This document shows positions 1-7,381 of a stretch of DNA of 10,389 nucleotides, piece by piece. Where the stretch lies: positions 1 to 10,389 of the forward strand of contig JAITBC010000022.1 of assembly GCA_031283785.1 (NCBI GenBank), given 5' to 3'. The notes below the pieces were generated by a model that saw only the letters and a program-made list of their open reading frames with translations, made no database searches and had not been told where the DNA came from. The DNA comes from Tannerella sp. (GTDB lineage Bacteria; Bacteroidota; Bacteroidia; Bacteroidales; Tannerellaceae). Positions within the stretch are counted from its first letter, which is position 1; the number at the start of each line of letters is the position of its first letter. A program made the translations under genes and the position numbers.

Positions 1-117
1 AAGAATGAGAAGAAAATCGAAATGCTATTCCAAGAAAATCGAAATGTTAAAAATATCTGTACTTTTATTGATGCACCGCAGAAATGGAACACTATCTATA
101 CTTAATTAGCAATGCCA
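1..117. mobile_element. Possible insertion-sequence end abutting the broken RND gene
   Basis: This AT-rich stretch lies just beyond the point where the RND permease loses similarity to its family. It carries two copies of a 15-bp direct repeat at a 22-bp period (10-24 and 32-46). Multiple short repeats near the tips, together with ends of the form 5'-TG...CA-3', are a known trait of the IS21 family. On the plus strand possible CA tips lie at 110-111 and 116-117, close to where the permease reading frame goes wrong. No transposase is visible because the window begins here. The insertion-sequence reading is inference; a deletion junction or an assembly join would look similar. Confidence 0.35.
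10..46. repeat. 15-bp direct repeat, two copies, 22-bp period
   Basis: AAGAAAATCGAAATG occurs at 10-24 and again, identically, at 32-46, separated by 7 bp. The 22-bp period is close to two helical turns, so a protein bound to both copies would sit on one face of the DNA. Such spacing suits transposase binding sites in an IS end, but no protein can be assigned from the sequence alone. Confidence 0.8.
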
Positions 118-1080
118 AATAATTTTCAGTCCCGGCGGGAACGATGCTTCGGCCTGTTTCAGTTCTGCTTTGATGTTATTGATGATCTCCTGCGCGTTGG
201 AACCGGCCGTCTGGTTGATACCGATGGTGACGGATTCGGTTCCGTCTACCCGCGAGATGACGCTATAGTTGAGTGCGCCGAGTTCGACACGCGCCACGTC
301 GCGCAGGCGGAGCACCTGGTTATCAGCCGAACGTACGACGATTTCTTCGTATTCGGTCACCGATTTCAAACGGCCTGTATATTTTAATGTATACTGGAAA
401 CTCTGTTTGCTCTCCTGCCCCAGTTCGCCGGGTGCAGCCTCGATGTTCTGCTCCTGCAGGGCGGCGATGAGTTCCTGCGGCGTGATCCGGTAAGCGGCCA
501 TTACGTCAGGTTTCAGCCAGATACGCATCGAATAGTCGCGTGCACCGTAGACATTGGCGTCGCCCACACCTTTTACGCGCTTTACAGGCGGCAGGAGGTG
601 GATGTTGGCGTAATTCTGGAGAAACGTCTGGTCGTATTCGGGATTGTCCGTTGTGAAATTAATCATCAGGATCGTGGAACTCTGCTGTTTGCGGACGGTC
701 ACGCCGATTTGCGTCACCTCCTGCGGCAATCGGGGCGTGGCACGAGCCACCTGGTTCTGCACGTTCACCGAAGCAATATCCGGGTTAACGCCCTTTTCGA
801 AAAAAACGGTGATCTGTGCCGAACCATTGTTCGATGCCGTCGACGTCATATACGTCATTCCTTCGACGCCATTGATTTGTTCCTCAAGCGGAATCACGAC
901 TGCGTTCATTACCACGTCCGCATTCGCACCCGGATAGTTTGCCATGACGCGTACGGTAGGCGGCGCAATGTCGGGATACTGTTCAACGGGCAACATGAGC
1001 AGACCGATGATACCCAGTACTATTATAAGGATAGAAATTACCGTCGACAAAACAGGCCTGTCTATAAATGTCTTCAACAT
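106..1080 (-). pseudogene. RND efflux permease (AcrB/MexB-like), 3'-truncated fragment
   Basis: This is the first 324 codons of a hydrophobe/amphiphile efflux-1 (HAE1) RND inner-membrane transporter, the proton-driven pump component of tripartite efflux systems. Residues 1-31 hold the typical N-terminus, FIDRPVLSTVISILIIV, which is transmembrane helix 1. It is followed by the conserved LPVEQYPDIAPPTV and YPGANADVV, then the first porter subdomains. The family is normally about 1030-1060 residues. Here similarity continues to FPPGLKI at about residue 318, where homologs go on with a Y(P)YDTT-type stretch; instead the frame reads IWHC and stops. All later helices, including TM4 with the paired aspartates of proton relay, are missing, so the product cannot pump. 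It starts at an ATG 23 bp after the adaptor stop, in the usual adaptor-permease order. No clear Shine-Dalgarno sequence is seen, as is common in Bacteroidota. The gene was probably interrupted by a mobile element or deletion at about 109-117. Confidence 0.9.
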
Positions 1081-1103
1081 AATAAAATAACGTTTTTACG
1101 GGG

Positions 1104-2207
1104 TTATTGTTCGATAGATATTTTAATGCCGTTCGTGAGCGTCGCTACGCCGCTTGCGACAATGCGTTCGCCGATGGAGAGGCCGCTGTGTACGAGATAT
1201 GTCCGGCCGTCAGGCGTTGGGGTGATCGACAAGATACGTTGTGCGGTCGTTCCGTCCTCGACGACGTAGACCAGGACTTTGTCCTGTTGAGCGAAAGTGG
1301 CGCGTTGCGGAATAAGAATCACATCGTTGTATGCCGTCGGAATGGCCACCTTTCCGCTCGTTCCGCTGCGAAGCATACCTTCCTCGTTAGGAAAAGCGGC
1401 ACGGAAATTAGCGCTACCCGTCGATATGTTCACGATGCCGGTAATGGTCTCGATTCTGCCTTTATAAGGATATACAGTACCGTCCGCCAGCGTGAGCATG
1501 ACTTCGGGCGCATGGTTCAATTTTTCGGCCTGCGTACGGCCTTCGAGGTTGCCCAAAAAACCGGCCAGTTCCTTTTCGTTCATAGAGAAGCAGGCATAGA
1601 CTGTCGTCGTATTTGAAATGGTAGTCAGCACATTCTGGCTGTTCACAAGACTGCCTTTACGGTATGGCACAGCTCCTGCATACCCGTTTACAGGACTGGT
1701 GACGGACGTCCACGACAACGTAGCCTCCGCATTGGCCGACTGCGCTTTTGCCTGTTCGCGCACTGCCGAAGCAGCGTCGCAGGCATGGCGGTAAGCGTCT
1801 AACTGCACGGGGCTGATGATACCCTTTTCGGCCAGCGGTGTCATGCGGCTCACGTTCAGTTCGGCCGTAGCCAACTGCGCCTCTGCCGACGCGACGGCTG
1901 CACGCGCGGCCGTCGCCGCCTGTTCCGCCTGCGGCGAATTGATTTTGAACAGCACTTGTCCCGGCTTCACAACCGAACCTTCGTCGATGTATATATTTTC
2001 GATAAAGCCGTCAATCCGCGGACGGATTTCGATGTCTTCACGACCGCGAATCGTTGCCGGATAGACGGTGATCAGTTCCGCAGAACCGGTCGAAACAATC
2101 ATCGTCGGATATGTCTGTGGCGCATCGGCGCTGCCGCCGCCATGTTGCTTCCCGCAGGAAAACATTACGAGCAACACACAAGTCGCTCCGCTTAAATACT
2201 TTTTCAT
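1104..2207 (-). CDS. RND efflux periplasmic adaptor (membrane fusion protein) lipoprotein
   Basis: This 367-residue AcrA/MexE-type adaptor bridges an RND permease to an outer-membrane channel. The N-terminus is a lipoprotein signal: basic MKK, a hydrophobic core, and a lipobox VMFSC with Cys18 as the lipid-anchored residue. The first half of the biotinyl-lipoyl-like domain lies at about 60-90, with IRPRIDGFIENIYIDEGSVV. An alanine-rich alpha-helical hairpin follows at about 92-165. The second lipoyl half is at about 170-190 (SPVNGYAGAVPYRKGSLV), and the beta-barrel and membrane-proximal domains run to the end. Length is normal for the family and the frame is intact. It is the first gene of the leftward operon and a candidate Bacteroides-type promoter lies about 55 bp upstream. 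Its partner permease is truncated and no outer-membrane factor gene is visible, so the protein has no obvious local partner. The substrate cannot be predicted. Confidence 0.95.
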   Translation of the reverse strand: MKKYLSGATCVLLVMFSCGKQHGGGSADAPQTYPTMIVSTGSAELITVYPATIRGREDIEIRPRIDGFIENIYIDEGSVVKPGQVLFKINSPQAEQAATAARAAVASAEAQLATAELNVSRMTPLAEKGIISPVQLDAYRHACDAASAVREQAKAQSANAEATLSWTSVTSPVNGYAGAVPYRKGSLVNSQNVLTTISNTTTVYACFSMNEKELAGFLGNLEGRTQAEKLNHAPEVMLTLADGTVYPYKGRIETITGIVNISTGSANFRAAFPNEEGMLRSGTSGKVAIPTAYNDVILIPQRATFAQQDKVLVYVVEDGTTAQRILSITPTPDGRTYLVHSGLSIGERIVASGVATLTNGIKISIEQ

Positions 2208-2262
2208 CTACCTACTTATTTTATACTTACGTTATGGATATGTTTTCATCAAAAATGTCACA

Positions 2263-2291
2263 CAAACATACAAATATTCGCAATAAGCAAA
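2263..2291 (-). promoter_or_regulatory. Candidate Bacteroides-type promoter for the efflux adaptor
   Basis: Read on the minus strand, TTTG (2291-2288) is followed after 17 bp by TATGTTTG (2270-2263). This matches the Bacteroides primary-sigma consensus of a -33 TTTG and a -7 TANNTTTG; the spacer is slightly shorter than the usual 19-21 bp. Transcription would start near 2256, giving an untranslated leader of about 50 nt before the adaptor ATG at 2207. Confidence 0.5.
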
Positions 2292-2299
2292 GAATATAT

Positions 2300-2340
2300 C
2301 GAAAATGAATAATTATTTTCAGGCTTAAAACGAAAATGAA
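2300..2340. repeat. Paired CGAAAATGAA direct repeats in the divergent intergenic region
   Basis: The 10-bp sequence CGAAAATGAA occurs at 2300-2309 and 2331-2340, exactly 31 bp apart (about three helical turns). The first copy is also the left arm of an imperfect dyad, GAAAAT...ATTTTC, at 2301-2320. The pair lies between the leftward efflux promoter and the rightward reductase gene, so it could be a shared operator. The repeat itself is seen directly; the regulatory role is inferred, and A-rich repeats of this length can arise by chance. Confidence 0.35.
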
Positions 2341-2367
2341 AACGTTTATCACGAAAAAAAAACAGCC

Positions 2368-2394
2368 TTTTTGTGAAAATATTCCATACCTTTG
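2368..2394 (+). promoter_or_regulatory. Partial promoter match before the aldo/keto reductase
   Basis: TACCTTTG at 2387-2394 matches the Bacteroides -7 consensus TANNTTTG exactly and sits 26 bp before the reductase ATG. The nearest -33-like TTTG (2370-2373, at the end of a T-run) is only 13 bp upstream, shorter than the normal 19-21 bp. The -7 element is therefore convincing in sequence and place, but the upstream element is weak. Confidence 0.4.
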
Positions 2395-2420
2395 TTCTCG
2401 AATCGTTAAATTATTTGTAT

Positions 2421-3338
2421 ATGAAAAATATTAAAATTTCAACAACAGGATTAGAAGCCTCGAACATCGTTTTAGGATGTATGCGCCTGAAGAATCTGTC
2501 CGTATCCGAAGCGGAAGTATTATTGCGCACGGCGCTGGACGAAGGAATCAACTTTTTTGACCATGCCGATATTTACGGCGACGGGATCTGTGAAAGCATC
2601 TTTGCCAAGGCGTTACCTGTGAACGCCGATGCACGCGAAAAAATCCTCCTGCAAAGCAAATGCGGCATCCGCAAGGGATATTTCGATTTTTCGAAAGCGC
2701 ATATTCTCGAAGCTGTCGACGGGATTTTGGGACGCCTCCGGACGGAATATCTGGATGTGCTCCTGCTGCATCGCCCCGATGCACTGATCGAACCGGCAGA
2801 AGTGGCCGAAGCGTTCGACATCCTTCTTGCAACCGGGAAAGTACGCCGTTTCGGAGTATCCAATTTCAACCCGATGCAAATCGAGCTGCTGCAAAAATAC
2901 ACGCCTGTTAAACTGTCTGTCAACCAGCTGCAGTTCAGCATTGCGCATACGCCGATGATCGATAGCGGGCTGACCGTGAACATGCACCTGAAGCAGAGCG
3001 TCAACCGTGAAGGGAGCATCCTGGATTACTGCCGCCTGCATGATCTGACGGTTCAGGCATGGTCGCCTTTCCAAAAAGGCTTTTTCGACGGCCCTTTCCT
3101 CGGAGACCCCGGATATGCGGAACTGAACGGCGTCATCGACCGTTTAGCCGCCAAATACAATGTGACGCCTTCAGCCGTCGCCGTCGGATGGATTACCCGT
3201 CATCCCGCTGATATGCAGGTAATATTGGGGACAACACGCCCGCAACGTGTCGTCGAGAGTTGCAAAGGCTCCGCCCTGCCGCTAACGCGCGAAGAGTGGT
3301 ACGCCATTTACACCGCCGCCGGTAATATCGTACCGTAA
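2421..3338 (+). CDS. Aldo/keto reductase (YdhF-like oxidoreductase)
   Basis: This 305-residue NADPH-type aldo/keto reductase has a TIM-barrel fold and is expected in the cytoplasm. The catalytic tetrad of the superfamily can be read off: Asp47 and Tyr52 in FFDHADIYG, Lys80 in LLQSKCGI, and His117 in LLLHRPD. The later family signature GKVRRFGVSNFN is at about residues 145-156, and the C-terminal cofactor-binding part includes VILGTTRPQRV. Overall sequence and length resemble E. coli YdhF-type proteins (about 298 residues); the physiological substrate of that group is not established. The ATG at 2421 (MKNIKIS) is preferred over an upstream in-frame GTG at 2373, because the extra 16 residues match nothing in the family and would overlap the promoter-like element. 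The gene stands alone, divergent from the efflux operon, and no intrinsic terminator is seen after it. Confidence 0.93.
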   Translation: MKNIKISTTGLEASNIVLGCMRLKNLSVSEAEVLLRTALDEGINFFDHADIYGDGICESIFAKALPVNADAREKILLQSKCGIRKGYFDFSKAHILEAVDGILGRLRTEYLDVLLLHRPDALIEPAEVAEAFDILLATGKVRRFGVSNFNPMQIELLQKYTPVKLSVNQLQFSIAHTPMIDSGLTVNMHLKQSVNREGSILDYCRLHDLTVQAWSPFQKGFFDGPFLGDPGYAELNGVIDRLAAKYNVTPSAVAVGWITRHPADMQVILGTTRPQRVVESCKGSALPLTREEWYAIYTAAGNIVP

Positions 3339-3510
3339 ACAATGATTCCGGCTCCGCCAATCCCGAAGTATTCCGGCGGGTGGTGTCGACCTTCCAGAGT
3401 TATGTGCTGACGGCCTTCATAGTTGGCTATGCCTGTGGCGTGGCACATGATGCGTTGGTGGCTGTCAGCCGTCGACTCTGCCCGTGGATATATTTGTTTC
3501 GGACTTTAGC
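3339..3510. other. GC-rich intergenic stretch, possible gene remnant
   Basis: From the reductase stop to about 3510 the base composition stays as GC-rich as a gene, then drops sharply to AT-rich spacer. No complete gene fits. On the minus strand one frame is open from about 3510 down to about 3307, inside the 3' end of the reductase gene. It includes the internal string NYEGRQHITLEGRHHPPEYF and has coding-like codon choice. On the plus strand a GTG-started frame from 3380 gives a hydrophobic stretch (VLTAFIVGYACGVAHDALVA) but runs on into obviously non-coding DNA. I recognise neither. It may be a decayed gene end left by a rearrangement. Confidence 0.3.
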
Positions 3511-3575
3511 TTTAAGCGGAAATAAATCAGCGTCTCAAAAAATTAGTCGGATTTATGTTAAAAAATTGCAGTTGA

Positions 3576-3606
3576 TTTGCTTGTTTCAAAAAAAAGATTA
3601 CCTTTG
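3576..3606 (+). promoter_or_regulatory. Bacteroides-type promoter upstream of the susC leader
   Basis: TTTG at 3576-3579 and TACCTTTG at 3599-3606 are separated by 19 bp, a full match to the -33/-7 consensus for the primary sigma factor of Bacteroides. Transcription would start near 3613 and run rightwards through the sigma-54 site, the GA tract and the terminator toward the susC-like gene, giving a leader of roughly 480 nt. It could be a second, housekeeping promoter for the operon, or could make a short leader RNA ending at the terminator. Confidence 0.5.
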
Positions 3607-3646
3607 GGGGCAATTTTTGAACAGTGCAACAATATATAATAATTAT

Positions 3647-3659
3647 GAAAGATTCTTTC
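3647..3659. promoter_or_regulatory. 13-bp perfect palindrome, candidate activator site
   Basis: GAAAGATTCTTTC is a perfect inverted repeat around a central T. It lies about 67 bp before the -24 box of the sigma-54 promoter, or about 90-105 bp before the predicted start. That is within the distance at which NtrC-type enhancer-binding proteins usually bind. The palindrome is seen; the activator role is inferred. Confidence 0.3.
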
Positions 3660-3724
3660 TTATATAAGATTGTAGTGAAAGTTACTAACGGAAAAGTAAT
3701 TGACTTTATGAGTTTCAATTATTT

Positions 3725-3785
<61 letters not shown>

Positions 3786-3960
3786 CAGACGCAGTCCGTA
3801 TAGTTATTCGTCTTTCATTCATTTAGCATATGCGTGTAAATATCACGCCGGGAAATATAAATATTTTTTTTATTTAAAACAAATCTGTTGTTATTTTATT
3901 GGTTTTCTTTCCGTGATATGTTCTTTTGTGTATCATGGAGAATTTAATTTGTGCAAACTT

Positions 3961-3980
3961 ACCGGTTTGTACATACCGGT
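3961..3980. promoter_or_regulatory. 20-bp near-perfect palindrome in the susC leader
   Basis: ACCGGTTTGTACATACCGGT reads the same on both strands at 18 of 20 positions. Its two ACCGGT arms are themselves palindromes, and the centre is TGTACA. It could be the operator of a dimeric regulator, or in RNA a hairpin with a 6-bp stem and 8-nt loop. It lies only 7 bp before the terminator stem and well downstream of both candidate promoters, so a DNA-bound protein would act as a roadblock and an RNA hairpin could influence terminator folding. No regulator is identified. Confidence 0.5.
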
Positions 3981-3987
3981 TATTTTG

Positions 3988-4053
3988 CAATCGGGAATTT
4001 ATCCGGCACAAGGTAAAAGAACTCGTGCCGGGTAAGTTCCCGATTGTTTTTTT
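3988..4053 (+). terminator. Strong intrinsic terminator / attenuator upstream of susC
   Basis: The 22-base arm at 3988-4009 pairs with 4025-4046. The outer 10 bp (CAATCGGGAA with TTCCCGATTG) and inner 7 bp (CCGGCAC with GTGCCGG) are perfect, and the 5 bp between them pair with two G-U wobbles. The loop is 15 nt and a run of seven T follows (4047-4053). There is no matching T-run on the other side, so it acts on rightward transcripts only. It lies after both candidate promoters and ends 41 bp before the susC-like ATG, with no recognisable promoter in between. It therefore either ends a short leader RNA or acts as a regulated attenuator of the operon. Confidence 0.85.
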
Positions 4054-4094
4054 ATTGAAGTCTAATTAAAGTGTTAAACATAAAATTTTAATCT

Positions 4095-7000
4095 ATGGTA
4101 TTAATCATAAAAGAAACGCAAAAAAAGAGGAAATGTTGCAGATTTCTACAGTCAATGAAACGGTCTGTATTATTACTGTTATTATTGACTATGTCGATTG
4201 GGATTTGTAAAGCTGAAAATTCTCATCGTAAAGAAATCCGATTAGCAAAAAATGAAACGGTAACGGTTCTTCCGGATGTTCTTTCTACAAACCAAACCAG
4301 AAAAACGGTTAAAGGCATTGTAAAGGACGAGTTCGGAGATATCGTAGCAGGGGCTGCTATTACTGTCGAAGGCAGTACCAGAGGTGTAACGACGGACATT
4401 GACGGCACTTATGCCATTGAGGTAAGCAGTAACGAAAAACTTGTAATATCCTATATAGGACTGGAAAGCCAGACGATAGCGGTTGGCGATAAGACGGTCA
4501 TCGACGTCGTCCTGAAGGAAAAGACAAGTGAATTGGACGAGGTGACGGTCGTAGCTTTTGCAAAACAAAAGAAAGAGAGTGTGATTGCCTCCGTTTCTAC
4601 GGTGACACCCGGTGAACTCAGAGTGCCTTCGAGCAACCTTACCACTGCATTTGCAGGACGTATCGCGGGATTGATATCCTATCAGCGTACGGGGGAGCCC
4701 GGGCAGGACAATGCACAGTTCTTTATTCGCGGCGTGACGAGTTTCGGTACCGGAAAAGTAGACCCGTTAATTCTCATTGACGGAGTAGAAATGACGACCG
4801 AAGATCTTTCGCGTCTGACGACAGACGATATTGCCAGCTTTTCCATTATGAAGGATGCGAATGCGACAGCGCTTTACGGCGCACGCGGCGCTAACGGAGT
4901 GATACTGGTGACGACAAAAGAAGGGCGGGAAGGAGGCGTCAAAGTACAATTCCGTGCGGAAGGCACTTTTTCTTCCCCGACGGAGAATCTCTCTCTTGCC
5001 GACCCCGTAACGTATATGAAACTTCATAACGAAGCCGTACGGACGCGAACTCCCGGAACACGCCTTCCGTATAACGAAAAAAAGATAAACTATACGGAAA
5101 GAGGCATAGACCCCGTCTATTATCCGGCAAACGACTGGCAGGATATTTTGTTTGATAAAAATACGTTTAATCACCGTTATAACCTCAATATCAGTGGTGG
5201 CGGCAAAGTAGCACGCTATTATATTGCAGCGTCCTATTCTACCGATAACGGTATTATAAAAATGGATAAACGCCAGAATTTCAATAACAATATTAATATC
5301 AACAAGTATTCACTGCGCTCGAACGTAAACGTAAACCTGACAAGTTCGACTGAAGCAATCATTCGCCTGAGCGGAATGTTCGACGATTATCAGGGGCCGT
5401 TGGACGGCGGTACGGATTTATACAATAAAGCGGTACTTGCAAACCCGGTATACTTCCTACCCTATTATGAACCCGACGAAGCGAACATATTTGCAAAACA
5501 CATCCTGTTCGGCAATACCGCTTCCGGAACTTATCTGAATCCTTATGCCGACATGTTGAAAGGATATAAATCAAACGACCGTTCGACCATGTATGTACAG
5601 TTCGAATTAAAACAAAATCTGGATTTTATCGCAAAAGGTCTGTCGGCAAGAGCCATGTATAACGTGAACAGATTTGCTCAACTGGAAGTAAGACGGCAAT
5701 ATGTCCCGTTTTATTATTCGTTATCGCCTCAGGTTGCCGGTATGGACAGCTATCGACTGATAGCTCTTAATCCCGACGGCGGTACGGATTATCTTGACTA
5801 TGTGCCGGGAGACCGGAAAATGGAAAATACGATGTATTTCGAAAGCGCATTGCAATATAATACGATAATTGCCGAAAAACATACGGTTTCCGGATTAGCC
5901 GTGTTTACGGTGCGGGAAAAGAAAAATAATACGAATAATACGTTACAGCTGTCACTTCCCCAACGGAATGCAGGTCTGGCAGGAAGGGCGACCTACAGTT
6001 ACGCCGACCGTTATTTTGTGGAGGGGAACTTCGGATATAACGGCTCCGAACGTTTTGCGAAAAACGAACGCTGGGGATTCTTCCCCTCCGCCGGAATGGG
6101 CTGGATTGTTACAAACGAAGCGTTCATGGAGCCGTACAAAAGTACTGTTTCAAAGTTGAAACTGAAAGCGACTTACGGTTTGGTAGGTAATGATGAAATC
6201 GGAAAAGCCGAAGACCGCTTCTACTATCTTTCCAATCTGAATATGAATGACGGGGGCAGAGGGATTTCTTTTGGGGACACTTACGGTTATAACCGTAGCG
6301 GAATATCCATTTCCCGCTATGAAGACCCGAATATCACATGGGAAATAAGCCGGAAAAGTAATTTCGGACTGGAATTGAATCTGATGAGCGATCTGGAACT
6401 GCAAGTCGATTATTTCATGGAAAAAAGAAGCAATATTCTACAGGAAAGAGCCGATATTCCGACCACAATGGGTCTGCAAGCCATACCGAAAGCGAACATC
6501 GGGAAGGCGAACGGACGGGGAGTCGATATTTCCGTCGATTATAACAAGTCATTTAACAAAGACCTTTGGGTGGTTGTAAGAGGTAATTTCACTTATGCGA
6601 CAAGCGAATTTGAGGTATATGAAGAACCGGATTATTCCGCAGTGTCATGGCGTTCGCATGTCGGACAGAAAATATCGCAGCAATGGGGATATATCGCCGA
6701 ACGCCTGTTCTTGGACGACGACGAAGTTAAAAATTCGCCGACACAAACGTTTGGAGATTACGGGGCGGGAGATATCAAATACAAGGATATCAATCATGAC
6801 GGACGTATTGACGAAAACGACCAGGTCCCGATCGGCTACCCCACGACGCCTGAAATTATCTATGGCTTCGGCGTTTCATTCGGTTATAAGGAGTTTGATT
6901 TTTCATGCTTTTTCCAAGGCTCCGACCGATCGGCATTTTGGATAGACCCGGAAAAAATAGCGCCGTTTTTGCATTATTCGACCTCCTCTATCAACAGTGA

Positions 7001-7364
7001 AGGACGCACAAGCAATCGTGCATTATTACAGGTCATTGCAGACAGTTACTGGTCGGAGACCAACCGCGATATTTATGCATTTTGGCCAAGGTTAGCGGCA
7101 ACAAGCGTTAGCAACAACACTGTACGAAGTACATGGTGGATGCGCGACGGTTCTTTTCTGCGCCTTAAAACAATGGAGATCGGGTACACTTTACCAAGTA
7201 AACTGTCAAAAACCGCCTATTTACAAAACGTACGTATTTATGCATCCGGTAATAACCTCTTCCAGATGCGCAAATTCAAATTATGGGACCCTGAACAGGC
7301 GGAAAATGCATTTAATTATCCCCTGCAACGGGTTGTTAACATAGGCGTAAACATTGAATTTTAA
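4095..7364 (+). CDS. SusC/RagA-family TonB-dependent outer-membrane transporter
   Basis: This 1089-residue outer-membrane beta-barrel imports oligosaccharides or peptides using TonB energy and pairs with the SusD-like protein that follows. A signal peptide begins at Met21 (MKRSVLLLLLLTMSIGICKA). Next come a carboxypeptidase-regulatory-like beta-sandwich at about 71-142 (TVKGIVKDEFGDIVAGA), the TonB-box region ELDEVTVVAFAKQKK at about 147-160, and the plug at about 161-277 ending LYGARGANGVILVTTKEG, a SusC hallmark. The barrel runs from about 280 to the terminal Phe (NIGVNIEF), as expected for the barrel assembly machinery. There is no N-terminal STN domain, so control through an ECF anti-sigma partner is unlikely. 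The ATG at 4155 (Met21) gives a cleaner signal peptide and has a GAGG-containing purine stretch about 20 bp upstream, so it may be the true start; 4095 adds a basic 20-residue extension. Expression probably depends on the leader at 3576-4094. The substrate is unknown. Confidence 0.95.
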   Translation: MVLIIKETQKKRKCCRFLQSMKRSVLLLLLLTMSIGICKAENSHRKEIRLAKNETVTVLPDVLSTNQTRKTVKGIVKDEFGDIVAGAAITVEGSTRGVTTDIDGTYAIEVSSNEKLVISYIGLESQTIAVGDKTVIDVVLKEKTSELDEVTVVAFAKQKKESVIASVSTVTPGELRVPSSNLTTAFAGRIAGLISYQRTGEPGQDNAQFFIRGVTSFGTGKVDPLILIDGVEMTTEDLSRLTTDDIASFSIMKDANATALYGARGANGVILVTTKEGREGGVKVQFRAEGTFSSPTENLSLADPVTYMKLHNEAVRTRTPGTRLPYNEKKINYTERGIDPVYYPANDWQDILFDKNTFNHRYNLNISGGGKVARYYIAASYSTDNGIIKMDKRQNFNNNININKYSLRSNVNVNLTSSTEAIIRLSGMFDDYQGPLDGGTDLYNKAVLANPVYFLPYYEPDEANIFAKHILFGNTASGTYLNPYADMLKGYKSNDRSTMYVQFELKQNLDFIAKGLSARAMYNVNRFAQLEVRRQYVPFYYSLSPQVAGMDSYRLIALNPDGGTDYLDYVPGDRKMENTMYFESALQYNTIIAEKHTVSGLAVFTVREKKNNTNNTLQLSLPQRNAGLAGRATYSYADRYFVEGNFGYNGSERFAKNERWGFFPSAGMGWIVTNEAFMEPYKSTVSKLKLKATYGLVGNDEIGKAEDRFYYLSNLNMNDGGRGISFGDTYGYNRSGISISRYEDPNITWEISRKSNFGLELNLMSDLELQVDYFMEKRSNILQERADIPTTMGLQAIPKANIGKANGRGVDISVDYNKSFNKDLWVVVRGNFTYATSEFEVYEEPDYSAVSWRSHVGQKISQQWGYIAERLFLDDDEVKNSPTQTFGDYGAGDIKYKDINHDGRIDENDQVPIGYPTTPEIIYGFGVSFGYKEFDFSCFFQGSDRSAFWIDPEKIAPFLHYSTSSINSEGRTSNRALLQVIADSYWSETNRDIYAFWPRLAATSVSNNTVRSTWWMRDGSFLRLKTMEIGYTLPSKLSKTAYLQNVRIYASGNNLFQMRKFKLWDPEQAENAFNYPLQRVVNIGVNIEF

Positions 7365-7381
7365 CAATAAAATATTAGTTT

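Noticed and set aside
10..46. Short repeats as the end of a CRISPR array
   Set aside because: Only two 15-bp units with a 7-bp gap; CRISPR repeats and spacers are longer and more numerous.
598..1269. 223-codon plus-strand frame
   Set aside because: It is antisense to both the RND permease and the adaptor, which are well supported, and its Arg/His-rich product has no recognisable domain.
3354..3379. CCGCC...GGCGG hairpin as terminator of the reductase gene
   Set aside because: The stem is short with a bulge and no run of T follows it.
3380..3667. 95-codon GTG-started plus-strand frame after the reductase
   Set aside because: It begins in the GC-rich island but ends in low-complexity AT-rich DNA that holds a promoter, and has no clear ribosome site. 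At most a remnant, noted under the intergenic entry.
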